A model generated the notes under the pieces. It worked only from the letters and a program-made list of their open reading frames with translations. It did no database searches and was not told the DNA's origin. From Spongisporangium articulatum (lineage in GTDB: Bacteria > Actinomycetota > Actinomycetes > Actinomycetales > Kineosporiaceae): a DNA stretch of 64,000 nucleotides. Positions within the stretch are counted from its first letter, which is position 1, and every line of letters starts with the position of its first letter. The translations under genes and the position numbers were made by a program. The stretch is taken from the NCBI RefSeq assembly GCF_044465595.1, contig NZ_JBITLV010000002.1, forward strand, positions 659,090 to 723,089, in the 5' to 3' direction. Positions 24,677 through 33,321 of this stretch are shown here, piece by piece.

Positions 24677-25243
24677 GTGAGCGCGCAGCCGGACCTGGGC
24701 CCGCCGACCACCCTCGTGCTCGTCCGGCACGGGCACACCGAGCTGACCGGCCGGGACTTCAGCGGGGGTCCCGAGGCAGACCCCGACCTCGACGGTGACG
24801 GCCGCCAGCAGGCCGAACTGGTCGCCGGCCGGCTCGAGGAGGACTACACCGGGCCCTACGCCGAACCCGTGACCGCGCTGATCGTGTCCCCCTACGCGCG
24901 GACCCGGCAGACCTCCGAACCGATCGCCGAGTACCTGGAACTAGAGGCGGTCGTCGACGCCGACTGGCGCGAGGTCGAGTCGCTGGAGCCCGAGGGCCTC
25001 GCCGCCCTGACGGCGCGGATGACCGGGGCCGTGGCCGCGGTGCTGCGGGCGCATCCCGGCGAGACCGTGGCCGTGGTCACGCACGCCGGTCCGATCCGGG
25101 CGGTGCTCACGGCGGCCCTGGCGGCCGGGGACGAGGCCCTGTGGCGGCTGCGGGTCGACCCGGCCTCCCTGAGCGTCGTCCGGTACTGGGCCGACGGGGG
25201 CATCGAGGTGGCCGCCGTGAACGACACGGCCCACCTGAGGTAG
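24677..25243 (+). CDS. Histidine phosphatase family protein
   Basis: 188 aa from GTG at 24677, with GGGAGG 4 nt upstream. The phosphoglycerate-mutase-like fold is shown by LVLVRHGHTELT (phospho-accepting His in RHG), SPYARTRQTSEP and the second catalytic His in VVTHAGPIRAVL. Compared with M. tuberculosis Rv2228c, which fuses RNase HI to such a phosphatase in the same neighbourhood, this gene has no RNase H domain. The substrate is unknown; CobC-like or general phosphomonoesterase are possible. It lies 20 bp after the zinc-ribbon gene and is likely in the same operon. Confidence 0.8.
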   Translation: MSAQPDLGPPTTLVLVRHGHTELTGRDFSGGPEADPDLDGDGRQQAELVAGRLEEDYTGPYAEPVTALIVSPYARTRQTSEPIAEYLELEAVVDADWREVESLEPEGLAALTARMTGAVAAVLRAHPGETVAVVTHAGPIRAVLTAALAAGDEALWRLRVDPASLSVVRYWADGGIEVAAVNDTAHLR

Positions 25244-25276
25244 AACTACTGAGCAGCCCCTTCTCGAGGAGATCAG

Positions 25277-25681
25277 TTGAGTTACGCCGGAGACCTTTCC
25301 CCGCAGCAGGCCTTCGACCTGCTCAAGGAGCGGCCGGACGCCGTCCTCGTGGACGTGCGCACCCAGGCCGAGTGGGCCCAGATCGGCACCCCCGACCTCA
25401 GCGAGCTGGGGCGTGAGGCCGTCTTCCTGGAGTGGAACACCGCCTACGGGCCCAACGCCGACTTCGTGCCGAGCCTGCAGGCCGAGGTGACCGACGACGT
25501 CCCGGTGATCTTCCTGTGCCGCTCCGGAGTGCGCTCCGTGGCCGCCGCGAACGCCGCCACCGCGGCGGGCTTCAAGGAGGCCTACAACGTGCTCGAGGGG
25601 TTCGAGGGCAACCCCGGCCCCACCGGGGCCCGTGACGTCGAGGGCTGGAAGGCCCGCGGCCTGCCCTGGACGCGGTCGTGA
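25277..25681 (+). CDS. Rhodanese-like sulfurtransferase
   Basis: 134 aa, TTG start at 25277 with GAGGAG upstream. Single rhodanese domain: VLVDVRTQAEW, then the active-site loop FLCRSGVRS with Cys81 and a CRSGxRS hexapeptide typical of small sulfurtransferases. Its stop overlaps the metZ start (GTGA), so it is translationally coupled to the sulfhydrylase. The same pair is found in mycobacteria (Rv0390-Rv0391). It may deliver sulfane sulfur, which fits a sulfide-using MetZ, though this is not proven. Confidence 0.88.
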   Translation: MSYAGDLSPQQAFDLLKERPDAVLVDVRTQAEWAQIGTPDLSELGREAVFLEWNTAYGPNADFVPSLQAEVTDDVPVIFLCRSGVRSVAAANAATAAGFKEAYNVLEGFEGNPGPTGARDVEGWKARGLPWTRS

Positions 25682-26886
25682 GCTTCGGCGAACTCCCGGG
25701 CGCCGGGCGCCGCGGGGCCGTGACCAGCGGTGGGCCCTCGACGATCGGGGTGCGGGGCGGGCTGATCCGTTCCGACCTCGACGAGACCGCCGAGGGGCTC
25801 TTCCTCACCCAGGGGTACGTGTACGACTCCGCCGGGCAGGCCGAGGCCGCGTTCAAGGGCGACGTCGAACATTTCGTCTACTCCCGCTACGGCAACCCGA
25901 CCGTGGCGATGTTCGAGGAGCGGCTGCGGCTGCTCGAGGGCGCGGAGGCCTGCTTCGCGACGGCGACCGGCATGGCGGCGGTCTTCAACGCGCTCGCTGC
26001 GCTGCTGAAGGCCGGCGACCGGGTCGTGGCCTCGCGGGCGCTGTTCGGCTCGTGCTTCGTCATCCTCGACGAGATCCTGCCGCGCTGGGGCGTGGAGTCG
26101 GTCTTCGTCGACGGCGCCGATCTGGCCCAGTGGCAGGAGGCGCTCAGCGTCCCGACCCAGGCCGTGTTCTTCGAGTCGCCCAGCAACCCGATGCAGGAGC
26201 TGATCGACGTGACCGCCGTCTGCGAGCTGGCCCACGCGGCGGGCGCGAAGGTGGTGGTGGACAACGTGTTCGCCACGCCGTTGCTGCAGAAGCCGCTCGA
26301 GCAGGGCGCCGACATCGTCGTGTACTCGGCCACCAAGCACATCGACGGTCAGGGCCGCGTGCTCGGTGGCGCGATCCTCGGGCCGCAGGACTTCATCGCC
26401 GACGGCGTGCAGAACCTGATGCGGCACACCGGGCCCTCGATGAGCCCGTTCAACGCCTGGGTGCTGCTGAAGGGACTGGAGACCCTGCGGCTGCGGGTCG
26501 ACGCCCAGTGCGCGAGCGCTGCGCGCATCGCACAGTGGCTCCAGGACGACGCCCGCGTGGGTTCCGTGCGCTATCCGCACCTCCCGTCGCATCCCCAGTA
26601 CGACCTCGCCAAGCGGCAGATGTCGGCGGGCGGCACCGTGGTGACGTTCGAGCTGTCCGGCAAGGAGGCCGCGTTCGCGCTGCTGGACCGGCTGCAGGTC
26701 GTCGACATCTCGAACAACCTGGGCGACGCCAAGTCGTTGGTGACCCACCCGGCCACCACCACGCACCGGCGCCTGACGCCCGAGGCCCGCGCGGCCGCGG
26801 GCATCACCGACGGGGTGGTGCGGCTGTCGGTCGGGCTGGAGGACGTCGAGGACCTGCTCGCCGACCTCGACCAGGCGTTGGGCTGA
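25678..26886 (+). CDS. metZ: O-succinylhomoserine sulfhydrylase
   Basis: 402 aa, GTG start. PLP-dependent Cys/Met metabolism enzyme (fold type I). The Schiff-base lysine is Lys220 in VVYSATKHIDGQGR, the phosphate-binding ATATGMAAVFNAL loop is present, and Asp in VVVDNVFATP contacts the pyridine ring. HIDGQGR is typical of the sulfhydrylase (MetZ) branch rather than cystathionine gamma-synthase. It makes homocysteine from O-succinylhomoserine and sulfide, the direct sulfhydrylation route to methionine. The upstream coupled rhodanese strengthens the call. O-acetylhomoserine as substrate cannot be excluded. Confidence 0.87.
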   Translation: MSFGELPGAGRRGAVTSGGPSTIGVRGGLIRSDLDETAEGLFLTQGYVYDSAGQAEAAFKGDVEHFVYSRYGNPTVAMFEERLRLLEGAEACFATATGMAAVFNALAALLKAGDRVVASRALFGSCFVILDEILPRWGVESVFVDGADLAQWQEALSVPTQAVFFESPSNPMQELIDVTAVCELAHAAGAKVVVDNVFATPLLQKPLEQGADIVVYSATKHIDGQGRVLGGAILGPQDFIADGVQNLMRHTGPSMSPFNAWVLLKGLETLRLRVDAQCASAARIAQWLQDDARVGSVRYPHLPSHPQYDLAKRQMSAGGTVVTFELSGKEAAFALLDRLQVVDISNNLGDAKSLVTHPATTTHRRLTPEARAAAGITDGVVRLSVGLEDVEDLLADLDQALG

Positions 26887-26899
26887 GCGCCCTCGACAA

Positions 26900-27652
26900 C
26901 TAGTCGCGCAGGACGACGTCGAGCCGGTTCGCGTCGAGCTCCACCGGCCAGCGGGTGGCCAGCAGATCGGCGAGATCGGTTGCCCGGCGTGGGGTCTCGC
27001 CCGACTCCAGCAGGAACCGAGCCACCTCACCGCGGGTGTGCTTGGCCAGATGGCTGACGACGCTGCGCTTCCCGTTCTCCTCGCGCAGCACCCGGATCGC
27101 CACGCCGCGCGCCCCGAAGGTGGCCAGTGGCGCGGCGGCCGCATAGGTCCCCGAGCGGCAGTCGACGACCACGCCCCGCCGGCTCGCGTCGTCCAGCACC
27201 TGCGGCAGCCGCTCGCGCCAGAGGCGCGCCAGCGCGCCGAGGCCCGGGAGGTCGCCGTCCATCGAGAGCCGGTACGGCGGGATCCGGTCGTTCGGGCGCA
27301 CCGCCCCCCACAGCGCGGAGGCGATCAGCACCCGGCGGGTGCCGAGCCGGCGGGCCGGCGGGCTGAGCGTGGCCCAGCCGAGCGCGTCGTAGAGGACACC
27401 CGTGTAGACCGCGTGCGCGGGGGAGGTCGGTAGCTGCTCGAGGCGGGTGTTGCGGGCGACCTCGCCGGCCAACGAGGCGCCGACCCCGAGCAGGTCGACC
27501 GCGTCGGGGCGCGCGCTGGTCTCGACCAGGGCGGCGAGGACCTTGCGGCGGAGCGGGGCGAGGTCGGGGAACGAGAGGCCGTCCACGTCCACCGGCCTGC
27601 CGCGGCGGGCCGGCGCCGCCTTCGACTCCGAGGGCGGCAGCAGGATGAGCAC
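26900..27652 (-). CDS. yaaA: Peroxide stress protein YaaA
   Basis: 250 aa, GTG start at 27652. TAGTAT ends 6 nt before it on the minus strand, indicating a leaderless transcript. It has the UPF0246/YaaA signature: MLILLPPSESKA at the start, VYTGVLYDALGW, SALWGAVRPNDRIPPYRLSM, and ENGKRSVVSHLAKHTRGEVARFLL near the end. E. coli YaaA binds DNA and lowers free iron during H2O2 stress. It is convergent with metZ (13 bp apart). Confidence 0.9.
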   Translation of the reverse strand: MLILLPPSESKAAPARRGRPVDVDGLSFPDLAPLRRKVLAALVETSARPDAVDLLGVGASLAGEVARNTRLEQLPTSPAHAVYTGVLYDALGWATLSPPARRLGTRRVLIASALWGAVRPNDRIPPYRLSMDGDLPGLGALARLWRERLPQVLDDASRRGVVVDCRSGTYAAAAPLATFGARGVAIRVLREENGKRSVVSHLAKHTRGEVARFLLESGETPRRATDLADLLATRWPVELDANRLDVVLRD

Positions 27653-27800
27653 GGCGCGATACTAGGACGCCGGTCCACCGGACGGACCGGCGGACGGGTC
27701 CTGGAAAGTCCGTCCTCGACCGTGACGACGGGCCTCTTCGACAGCTGAGCCGGGGGACGGATCGCGGGCCGGACGGCGTACCCGCGCGTAGGCTCCCGCC

Positions 27801-29264
27801 ATGCGGCGTCGCTTGCTGGCCAACCCGGCCCTGAGTTCACCGGCGAGCGACGCGCAGCCGGAGGTCACCGGTCTCGTCACCCGGTTCGACGCCGTGCGGG
27901 CCGAGTTGAAGGTGCCCGAGGCGTTCGGGGACGGGGTGCTCGCCGAGGCCCGGGCCGCCGTCCCGTCGAGTGAGGGGCGCGTCGACCTGACCGACCTGCC
28001 GTTCGTGACCCTCGACCCGGCCGGCTCGACGGACCTCGACCAGGCGATGGTCCTGTCCCGCCGCGGCGACGGCTTCCACGTCGACTACGCCATCGCCGAC
28101 GTCCCGGCCTGGCTCGCACCGTCCGGCGCGGTGGCTGCCGAGGCGATGCGGCGCGGCCAGACGGTCTACGCGCCGGACCGGCGTACGGGCCTGCACCCGC
28201 CGGTGCTGTCGGAGGACCGCGCGTCGTTGCTGCCCGACGGTGACCGGCCCGCGCTGGTCTGGCGCTTCGACCTCGCCGGCGACGGATCCGTGACGACGTT
28301 CGACGTCGTGCGGGCCACCGTGCGCTCCCGGGCGCAGCTCGACTACGCCTCGGTGCAGGCGGCCCTCGACGGTTCCGGGCCGGCCGAACTGGCCGAACTG
28401 GGTGGGCTGCTGCGTGAGATCGGTTCCGCCCGACAGGCTCTGGAGGTGGCCCGGGGTGGCGCCAGCCTGCCGTTGCCCGAGCAGGAGGTGTTGACGGACG
28501 ACGCCGCGCCGCTGGGCTTCGTGCTGCGCCTGCGCCCGCCGCGCCCGGTCGAGGACTGGAACGCCCAGCTGTCGCTGATGACGGGGATCGCCGCCGCGGA
28601 ACTCATGCTGAAGGGGCGGGTCGGGGTACTGCGCACCCTGCCGCCCGCCGACCGGGGCGCACTGGGCGCGGTGCGCCGGCTGGCGAAGCGGGTCGGGGTC
28701 GAGTGGCCGGACGACGAACCGTACGGCGCGATGTTGCGTCGCCTGGACGTCGGGGTGCCGCAGCACCTGGCCCTGCTGCACGCGGCCGGGTCGCTGTTCC
28801 GCGGGTCGGCCTACGTGCCCTTCGACGGGGTGGTGCCGACGGCGCCGATGCACGCAGCGGTGGCCGCACCGTACGCGCACGTCACCGCGCCCCTGCGCCG
28901 GCTGGTCGACCGGTTCGGGCTGGAGGCCGCCTACTGCGTGGCCCGTGGTCTCGACGTGCCCGACTGGGTGCGCGCCGGTCTGCCCCTGCTGCCGGAGGCG
29001 ATGTCGACGTCCGAGCGGCTGGCCGGCGAGGTCGACCGGCGCTGCGTGGACGTCGTCGAGGCCGCCCTGCTCGAAGGCCGCGTGGGGGAGTCGTTCCCGG
29101 CCGTCGTCGTGGAGGCCGACAAGGACGGTGACGGCGGGCGGGTGCAGCTCGTCGAACCGCCCGTCGTGGCGCGGTGCACCGGCCCGCTCGTGGCCGGGAC
29201 GGTGGTGGCGGCGCGGCTGACCGAGGCCGATCCCGACACCGCCACCACCCGGTTCGCCGTCTGA
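27801..29264 (+). CDS. RNB-domain (RNase II/R family) ribonuclease, short form
   Basis: 487 aa; TAGGCT ends 6 nt before the ATG, so probably leaderless. The RNB core begins with TLDPAGSTDLDQAM, equivalent to the metal-binding D-x5-D-x-D-D cluster of RNase II. The last Asp is Gln here, a substitution I believe is shared by actinobacterial homologues. Later blocks include YAIADVPAWL, VEDWNAQLSLMTGIAAAELM, and YAHVTAPLRRLVDRF for the catalytic Arg. Cold-shock and S1 RNA-binding domains of RNase II/R are missing, so substrate handling must differ. Expected product: 3'-5' exoribonuclease. Confidence 0.85.
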   Translation: MRRRLLANPALSSPASDAQPEVTGLVTRFDAVRAELKVPEAFGDGVLAEARAAVPSSEGRVDLTDLPFVTLDPAGSTDLDQAMVLSRRGDGFHVDYAIADVPAWLAPSGAVAAEAMRRGQTVYAPDRRTGLHPPVLSEDRASLLPDGDRPALVWRFDLAGDGSVTTFDVVRATVRSRAQLDYASVQAALDGSGPAELAELGGLLREIGSARQALEVARGGASLPLPEQEVLTDDAAPLGFVLRLRPPRPVEDWNAQLSLMTGIAAAELMLKGRVGVLRTLPPADRGALGAVRRLAKRVGVEWPDDEPYGAMLRRLDVGVPQHLALLHAAGSLFRGSAYVPFDGVVPTAPMHAAVAAPYAHVTAPLRRLVDRFGLEAAYCVARGLDVPDWVRAGLPLLPEAMSTSERLAGEVDRRCVDVVEAALLEGRVGESFPAVVVEADKDGDGGRVQLVEPPVVARCTGPLVAGTVVAARLTEADPDTATTRFAV

Positions 29265-29268
29265 GCAG

Positions 29269-29345
29269 CGCGGTATGCCCCGCGTGTGGGGGTGTTCCGG
29301 GCCCGCGGACGGCCGGATTCACCCCCACTGGCGGGGCATAGCGCG
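29269..29345. terminator. Long inverted repeat between convergent genes, probable bidirectional terminator
   Basis: Arms of 26 nt (29269-29294 and 29320-29345) match with three mismatches; the core is TATGCCCCGC/GCGGGGCATA plus GTGGGGGTG/CACCCCCAC. The 25-nt loop contains a further GC-rich dyad. It fills the gap between the RNB gene and the nucleotidase gene. Confidence 0.6.
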
Positions 29346-29347
29346 AG

Positions 29348-31093
29348 TCAGAGGGGGCGGACCCGGGTCCGGCTGGGCGGGGTCACCGTCTTCTTCGCCT
29401 TCAGGTACTGCGTCAGCGCCTGCTGGTCGGTGACACCCGTGACCGCCTTGGTGCCCTCGGCGAACCCGGCCATCCCGTCGACGCCGGCCGCGAGGAAGGC
29501 GTTGATCGTGACCCGGTACTTCCCCGTGGACGTGATGGCCTTCCCGTCGAGCGTGGTGTCGGCCATCCGGATCCGCTTCCCGCACGGCTTCGAGGTGTCG
29601 TACCGGTAGGTGAAGTTGGCGCTCGGGTTGAGCGGGACCATCCGGTCGTTGGTGGTCGAGGCGTCGTTGCAGAACTGCCCCTCCAGGGCGGCGTCCAGCT
29701 GCTTGCCGGTGAAGGTCTTGGTGATCAGCTTCACCGCCTGGGGTTGGGCCAGGTAGACGTCCTCGGTGGTGACCTTCCCCTTCGGCAGGTCGCCGCGCAG
29801 TACGCCGCGTTGCACGATCGCCAGCTGGGCCTTGGCCTTCGTCTTCCGCGTGGCGGCCAGCTGTGCGTCGGCGACCAGGCCACCGAGTCGGGTCTCGCCG
29901 GACCGGCTCGGGGCCCGGTCGGCCGCCTTGGTGAGGGTTCCGACGCTCTTCGAGGCCTTCGTCGCGATCAGCTTCTCGTACGTCTTCACGACCTTGGCGA
30001 CCGCCGCGTCGGGCTTCCGGTCGTGGTCGACGACGACGTTCTTCGCCGACGACTTCACGACCTGGTGCGCACCCGTGTCGATGGTCAGGTCGATCTTGGT
30101 GACCAGCCGGCCGTAGGTGGCGGCCTCGGTCAGCAGGGTGCCGTCGACCCGGCAGTTGTAGGCCTTGTGGGTGTGCCCGCTGACCACTGCGTCCACCTGG
30201 GAGGCGACGGCTTTCGTGATGTCCACGACTGGGCCGCGGACGTCGTCGCAGGCGTTGATGCCGCTCGTCTTCGAGGTCGAGCCGTCGTTCTGGGCGGCGC
30301 CCTCGTGGGCGATCACCACGACCGCGTCGGCACCCTGAGCCCGCAGGCGCGGCGCGTACTTCCGGATCGTCTCGACCGGGTCGAGGAAGGCGATGTCCAC
30401 GACCCCGCTCGGGATCAGCAGTTTCGGGGTGTCGATCGTGGTCACCCCGATGAAGCCGATCTTGGCGCCGCCCACCGACCTCACCACGGTCGGCGGCAGC
30501 ATCGGCTTGCCGGTACGGCGCACGACCACGTTGGCGGCCAGCAGGTCGAACGTCACGCCCTTGTACGTGTGCGCGGCGCACGAGTGCGACGGCCCGCAGC
30601 CACCGTTCACCATCCGGCGCAGTTCCTTGCTGCCCTCGTCGAACTCGTGATTGCCGACCGCCCCCACGTCGACCATCTTGTTCATCGCCTCGACCGTCGG
30701 CTCGTCGTGGAAGTACCCGGAGATCATCGGGCTCGCGCCCACCATGTCGCCGGCCGAGACGACCAGTGAGTTCTTGTTCTCCCGCTTCAGCTGCTTGAGC
30801 TTCGCGGCCAGGTAGGCCGCGCCACCGGCGGGCACGTAACCCGGACCGTGACTGGTCGCCGTCCGGGCGCTGATGCTCAGGCCCTTGCTCTCGAGGTGGC
30901 CGTGAAAGTCGTTGATGGCCAGGAGTTGCGCCTTCACCGTCTTCCCGGCGGCGGCCGGCTCGACGGCGGTGTTGTTGCTCTGGGCGGCGGCCTGCGGTCC
31001 GGAGAGGGTGCTGGGCACGAGCCACCCCACGAGTCCGACGCCGAGGGCGGCGCCCGCCGCGAGCATGCTGGAACGAACTGTCTGCCTGCGCAT
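29348..31093 (-). CDS. Secreted 5'-nucleotidase / bifunctional metallophosphatase (UshA-like)
   Basis: 581 aa, ATG at 31093 with GGAGG upstream. N-terminal signal peptide (MRRQTVRSSMLAAG...GPQAAAQ). Calcineurin-like domain with the dimetal motifs NDFHGHLE, SAGDMVGASP, GNHEFDEG, IAHEG and SGHTHKAYNC. The C-terminal 5'-nucleotidase domain has AQLAIVQRGVLRGDL, where UshA-type enzymes usually have a Gly-Gly, and FTGKQLDAALEGQFC. It is expected outside the membrane, dephosphorylating nucleotides to scavenge phosphate and nucleosides. No LPXTG-type anchor is present. Specificity is not determined. Confidence 0.88.
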   Translation of the reverse strand: MRRQTVRSSMLAAGAALGVGLVGWLVPSTLSGPQAAAQSNNTAVEPAAAGKTVKAQLLAINDFHGHLESKGLSISARTATSHGPGYVPAGGAAYLAAKLKQLKRENKNSLVVSAGDMVGASPMISGYFHDEPTVEAMNKMVDVGAVGNHEFDEGSKELRRMVNGGCGPSHSCAAHTYKGVTFDLLAANVVVRRTGKPMLPPTVVRSVGGAKIGFIGVTTIDTPKLLIPSGVVDIAFLDPVETIRKYAPRLRAQGADAVVVIAHEGAAQNDGSTSKTSGINACDDVRGPVVDITKAVASQVDAVVSGHTHKAYNCRVDGTLLTEAATYGRLVTKIDLTIDTGAHQVVKSSAKNVVVDHDRKPDAAVAKVVKTYEKLIATKASKSVGTLTKAADRAPSRSGETRLGGLVADAQLAATRKTKAKAQLAIVQRGVLRGDLPKGKVTTEDVYLAQPQAVKLITKTFTGKQLDAALEGQFCNDASTTNDRMVPLNPSANFTYRYDTSKPCGKRIRMADTTLDGKAITSTGKYRVTINAFLAAGVDGMAGFAEGTKAVTGVTDQQALTQYLKAKKTVTPPSRTRVRPL

Positions 31094-31121
31094 CTGAGGT
31101 CTCCTCCGTACGAGGTGGGCC

Positions 31122-31140
31122 TGTCACGCCGACGGTGACA
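31122..31140 (-). promoter_or_regulatory. Operator-like dyad upstream of the nucleotidase gene
   Basis: TGTCAC-N7-GTGACA is a perfect 6-bp dyad ending 29 bp before the start codon at 31093. The remainder of 31094-31319 shows no ORF with coding character. A phosphate or nutrient regulator would make biological sense, but the motif is not a recognised PHO box. Confidence 0.3.
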
Positions 31141-31319
31141 ACGTCAGATGTCCGGTCGAGAAGGTGAAGCCGTGCGCCAACTGTCCGCTTCGCGAGCGTC
31201 GGGTGACCGGGCGACGACGGGCTGGGCGTTCCCAGGTGGCGCGCAGGGCGCGCCCGGGTGACCCGGCGGTGAACCGGCCCGCGCCGACCGCCCGGCCCCC
31301 GTCGTCCCCCGGCTACGGC

Positions 31320-31325
31320 TAGGAT
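31320..31325 (+). promoter_or_regulatory. rnpB promoter -10
   Basis: TAGGAT lies 7 nt before G31333, the first base predicted for RNase P RNA from the P1 helix. This independently supports the 5' end of rnpB. No clear -35 hexamer is visible. Confidence 0.55.
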
Positions 31326-31332
31326 CGTCGGC

Positions 31333-31717
31333 GCGAGCGAGTCGGACGGGCGGCCGCGTCAGGTGGTGACACCTGCCGAGGAAAGTCCGGACTCCGCAGG
31401 GCAGGGTGGTGGGTAACGCCCACCCGGGGTGACCCGCGGGACAGTGCCACAGAGAACAGACCGCCGGTCGGGTCGTGAGGCCCGGCCGGTAAGGGTGAAA
31501 CGGTGGTGTAAGAGACCACCAGCGTGCCGGGTGACCGGTGCGGCTCGGTAAACCCCACCCGGAGCAAGGCCAGACAGGGTGCGTTCGAGGGCGGCCCGCC
31601 CGAGCACCCGGGTAGGCCGCAGGAGGACGGCGGCGACGCCGTCCCGAGATGGATGGTCGCCCCCGGCCGGTGCGAACCGGCCGGGACAGGATCCGGCTTA
31701 CAGTCCGGCTCGCTCGC
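31333..31717 (+). ncRNA. rnpB: RNase P RNA, bacterial type A
   Basis: About 385 nt. The conserved core is unmistakable: GAGGAAAGTCCGGACTCC (CR I region), ACAGAGAACAGACCGCC, GTAAGGGTGAAACGGTGG, GTAAGAGACCACCAGC and the 3' end ACAGGATCCGGCTTACAG. Helix P1 pairs 31333-31347 with 31703-31717 with one mismatch, which sets both ends. It is the catalytic RNA that trims tRNA 5' leaders together with RnpA. Strand is plus; protein ORFs drawn across this interval are spurious. Confidence 0.96.
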
Positions 31718-31804
31718 CTCTGGCCCGCCGCCGGGTTCAATGTGCACTCTCCGCGTTCGGTTCTAACCTTCAGTAGTCAGTCCGATCCCATGGGGAGCGA
31801 TTTC

Positions 31805-31996
31805 ATGCACATCGCGGTGAGGTACGACGGGCGGGACTTCCCGCTCGAGGAGGGGGCTGACGTCGGTCAGCTCCAGGCCCGGATCAAGGAGACGGTCGAG
31901 ACCGGCGGCGGCATGGTCTACCTGGACGTCGAGGGCGGGGCGGCCTCGATCCTGGTGACTCCCGAGACCCCGGTGGCGATCTACAGCACCAAGTAG
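31805..31996 (+). CDS. Small conserved hypothetical protein
   Basis: 63 aa from ATG at 31805, with GGGGAG 7 nt upstream; an ATG at 31790 would add five residues. Sequence MHIAVRYDGRDFPLEEGADVGQLQARI then LDVEGGAASILVTPETPVAIYS: a compact beta-alpha-beta fold without signal or membrane segment. It resembles short actinobacterial proteins of unknown role found beside response-regulator or secretion genes, but I cannot name a family. It sits between rnpB and the HDOD gene on the same strand. Confidence 0.65.
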   Translation: MHIAVRYDGRDFPLEEGADVGQLQARIKETVETGGGMVYLDVEGGAASILVTPETPVAIYSTK

Positions 31997-32032
31997 GTCG
32001 CGTCGCCCCGTCCGGCGGTTGTCCTGTGACTT

Positions 32033-32067
32033 AGAGTGCCCACAATTGTACTGACGGTTAGCACTCT
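32033..32067 (+). promoter_or_regulatory. AGAGTGC / GCACTCT dyad upstream of the HDOD gene
   Basis: AGAGTGC (32033-32039) and GCACTCT (32061-32067) form a 7-bp inverted repeat with 21 bp between. TTAGCACTC at 32058-32066 equals one half of the HrcA CIRCE element, but the halves are everted relative to true CIRCE (TTAGCACTC-N9-GAGTGCTAA). It lies 18 bp before the ATG at 32085. Regulatory significance is uncertain. Confidence 0.3.
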
Positions 32068-32084
32068 GCTGGAGGACTCTGATC

Positions 32085-33275
32085 ATGGCCCCCGACGGCA
32101 CCACCGATGGCGACGTCCTGTTCGTGGACGACGCGAGCCGCGAGCTCGCCACCCTCGTCCCCGAACTGGTGGGCCGGTTCGAGGGACGCGACCTGTACAT
32201 CGCCGGGTCCGGGGCCCAGGGGCTGGAGCAGCTCCAGCAGCACCGGTTCGACGCCGTCGTCAGCAACCTTCGGCTCGACGACATGACCGGTCCCCAGTTC
32301 CTCTCCGTGGTGCAGCAGCGCGACCCCGGCATCGCCCGGTTGATCGTTTGTGGGGAGGCCTCGCACGGCGAGCTGGCCTCCGCCGCCCAGGTCTGCCACC
32401 AGATGCTGGCCAAGCCGCTCGACGCGCAGGCCGCCGCGGTGGCCATCGAGCGCGTCATGGCCGTGCGCCGCAAGCTGGACGACCCGCACCTGCGCCAGCT
32501 GATGGGTGCGGTGGACCGGCTGCCGAGCGTGCCGGACGTCTACCAGCGCATTGTGGACGTCGCCTCCCGCCCCGACTTCTCGATGCGCGACATCGCCGCC
32601 GTCATCGCCGGCGACGTCGCCTCGTCCGTCGAGCTGCTGAAGCTGGTCAACAGCGCGATGTTCGCCGTGCCCCGGGCCGTCGTCACGGTCGACGAGGCGG
32701 TCAGCATGCTCGGGGTGAAGTCGGTGTCCGCGCTCGTGCTGGCGGGGTCACTGTTCCGGGCCGGGGCCCTGCCCGCCGGCCTGGACGCCGCGCAGCTGCA
32801 GCGGGCCGCCGTCGAGGCCTCGGCCGTGGCCCGTGCGGTCGCGGTGGCCGACGGGTGGCCCGCGCATGACGCCGACCAGGTCTCCCTGGCCGCGATGCTG
32901 CGCGACGTCGGCATCCTCGCCCTCGCCCAGGGCCGGCCCGAGGCGGTGGCCGACCTCGACCAGACGCTCACCGACCCGGTCGAGCGGGCCCGTCAGGAGC
33001 ACCGCGCCTTCGGCTGCACCGTGCCCGCGGCGAGCGCCTACCTCCTGGGCATGTGGGACTTCCCGCAGACCGTCGTCCACGCCGTCGGCGCCCAGCCGCT
33101 CGGCGCCGACGACGACGGGTCGACGCCGACCGAGCAGATCCTCGACTACGCCTACCACCGCGTACTCGCCGGGCCGGACGTGCGCCCGCCGACGCCGATG
33201 CTGGACCCGTACCGGGGGCTGCGCTGGTCGACCGCGGCGGCCGGTGTCCTGGCCGAACCCGCCCCCGTCGAATAG
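32085..33275 (+). CDS. HDOD-domain signalling protein with degenerate receiver domain
   Basis: 396 aa, ATG at 32085. Residues ~8-125 have a CheY-like receiver fold: VLFVDDASRE carries the acidic pocket and AKPLDAQ the conserved Lys-Pro. The phospho-acceptor position reads VVSNLRLDDMTG, with Asn61 instead of Asp. Residues ~140-340 form an HDOD domain (LPSVPDVYQRIVDVASRPDFSMRDIAAVIAGD, LLKLVNSAMF, AVSMLGVKSVSALVLAG, AAMLRDVGILAL). HDOD proteins with receivers act in signalling and motility control. With Asn at the acceptor site, ordinary phosphorylation is unlikely. No histidine kinase is adjacent. Confidence 0.85.
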   Translation: MAPDGTTDGDVLFVDDASRELATLVPELVGRFEGRDLYIAGSGAQGLEQLQQHRFDAVVSNLRLDDMTGPQFLSVVQQRDPGIARLIVCGEASHGELASAAQVCHQMLAKPLDAQAAAVAIERVMAVRRKLDDPHLRQLMGAVDRLPSVPDVYQRIVDVASRPDFSMRDIAAVIAGDVASSVELLKLVNSAMFAVPRAVVTVDEAVSMLGVKSVSALVLAGSLFRAGALPAGLDAAQLQRAAVEASAVARAVAVADGWPAHDADQVSLAAMLRDVGILALAQGRPEAVADLDQTLTDPVERARQEHRAFGCTVPAASAYLLGMWDFPQTVVHAVGAQPLGADDDGSTPTEQILDYAYHRVLAGPDVRPPTPMLDPYRGLRWSTAAAGVLAEPAPVE

Positions 33276-33321
33276 CTCGTCACCCGGACCGTCAACCGGT
33301 GCCTCGCCTACCGTCTGAGGC

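Noticed and set aside
31144..31804. Protein ORFs over 31.1-31.8 kb
   Set aside because: This interval is RNase P RNA and its flanks; the frames have no recognisable protein and the RNA core motifs are exact.
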